Assembly (NCBI GenBank): GCA_002794775.1
Contig: NBAY01000002.1
Location: forward strand, 2,542,001-2,606,000
Length of the DNA stretch: 64,000 nucleotides
From: Porodaedalea pini
Taxonomy: Eukaryota; Basidiomycota; Agaricomycetes; Hymenochaetales; Hymenochaetaceae
Reading direction: 5' to 3'
A program made the translations under genes and the position numbers. Shown here piece after piece: positions 63,398 to 64,000 of the stretch (the first letter of the stretch is position 1; each line of letters opens with the position of its first letter). The notes under the pieces were generated by a model, which saw only the letters and a program-made list of their open reading frames with translations, made no database searches and was not told the origin of the DNA.

Positions 63398-63637
63398 TGC
63401 GGGTAGAGGTCAAGAGCATATGCCAGTGACTCTGCATTAGGCAGCTCGATATCCTGTTAAGGTCTCGCCTAAATTTCTTAAACAAATAAGTTTCAGCACA
63501 GACCACCATTGACTGTGTACAGCTTGATTGATTGTTCTAATTTTTATCCATACACATATCGTAGCTAGCTAGTCTTACTGCCGCTCGACACTCTTCTAAA
63601 GCCGAGCACAAGGCAAAATGCGCGACGGAATAAAAAA

Positions 63638-64000
63638 TCACGCGTTGTAGCTGGATGATGACACATTGCCGCCGCGACCAGTCCAGTTGACATCTATCGG
63701 TAGAGTATTAGCGTGTAAACGCAAAGCAGGGGCAGCAGGAGCTACTCACGAATGTCCTCGCCGGCCTTCAACTTCGCATTCTCCTTGCCTGGGAGCACCC
63801 TGAAGGTATGCGCACCGAAGTAGTCACGCTATAATTTCCATAATTAATGGCGGAACGCGAGAATTAACCAATTAAACATACCTGAGCCTGCAAGAGGTTA
63901 GCAGGTACGACCTCGCTCCTGTATCCGTCGAAGAATGCCAGTGCAGTGCTGAAGGCTGGAGTCGGGATACCCCAAAGGACGGCCTGGGCGATCACGCGCC
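63638..64000 (-). CDS. GND1: 6-phosphogluconate dehydrogenase, C-terminal part (runs off the right edge)
   Basis: Oxidatively decarboxylates 6-phosphogluconate to ribulose 5-phosphate, making NADPH; cytosolic. Only the last three exons are in the window. They read [39 protein letters not shown], then an intron, [20 protein letters not shown] and, after another intron, [18 protein letters not shown]. These match the conserved C terminus of eukaryotic 6PGDH, including the RDYFGAHT block that contacts substrate and the neighbouring subunit. Stop at 63638; the start lies beyond base 64000. Confidence 0.95.

Overview
The window is nuclear DNA from a filamentous basidiomycete, most likely an agaricomycete (mushroom or polypore lineage; the exact lineage is a guess). 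The evidence is dense gene packing, many 45-90 nt GT-AG introns in almost every gene, and fungal protein families such as Atg16, Vta1, a DUF221/CSC1 channel, septin Cdc11, Utp23 and a secreted GH3 beta-glucosidase. I see no bacterial, viral or secondary-metabolite cluster and no CRISPR array, and I recognised no tRNA. The content is mainly conserved housekeeping and trafficking genes. I found no convincing undescribed multi-gene system.

Layout: 1-1528 is the 3' part of a G-patch/zinc-finger (GPATCH8-type) gene whose proline-rich tail changes frame. 1529-3709 holds no gene I can support and leads into a bZIP gene (3710-4726) with TGACGT-type sites upstream. After another empty 1.2 kb come a PXA-domain trafficking protein (-), a single-pass serine-rich membrane protein (+), 6-phosphogluconolactonase (-), mitochondrial branched-chain aminotransferase (+), the Rab7 GTPase Ypt7 (-) head to head with ATG16 (+), the TIA-1/Pub1 RNA-binding protein (-), prohibitin PHB1 (-), and a GH3 beta-glucosidase (-). 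The middle holds an oxysterol-binding protein (-) head to head with SLY1 (+), then a gene-poor 2.5 kb stretch (29.4-32.0 kb) with one 62-residue protein and a 125-base poly(A) tract. After it come VTA1 (+), a CSC1/DUF221 channel (+) and an MIT-domain protein (-).

The right third has septin CDC11 (-) head to head with mitochondrial MSH1 (+), a GH2 beta-mannosidase (-) head to head with UTP23 (+), an Aco2-type aconitase (-), an F-box/LRR protein with an apparent frame break (-), an ASNSD1-like asparagine synthase-domain protein (-), and the 3' end of 6-phosphogluconate dehydrogenase (-) at the right edge.

Themes: membrane traffic, vacuole and autophagy functions recur (PXA, Ypt7, Atg16, Osh, Sly1, Vta1, MIT protein), often in divergent pairs with 200-350 bp between start codons. 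Two oxidative pentose-phosphate enzymes sit near opposite ends but are not linked in any operon-like way. Exon limits given are my own readings from splice sites, frame and family conservation; where I could sum the exons they gave whole numbers of codons.
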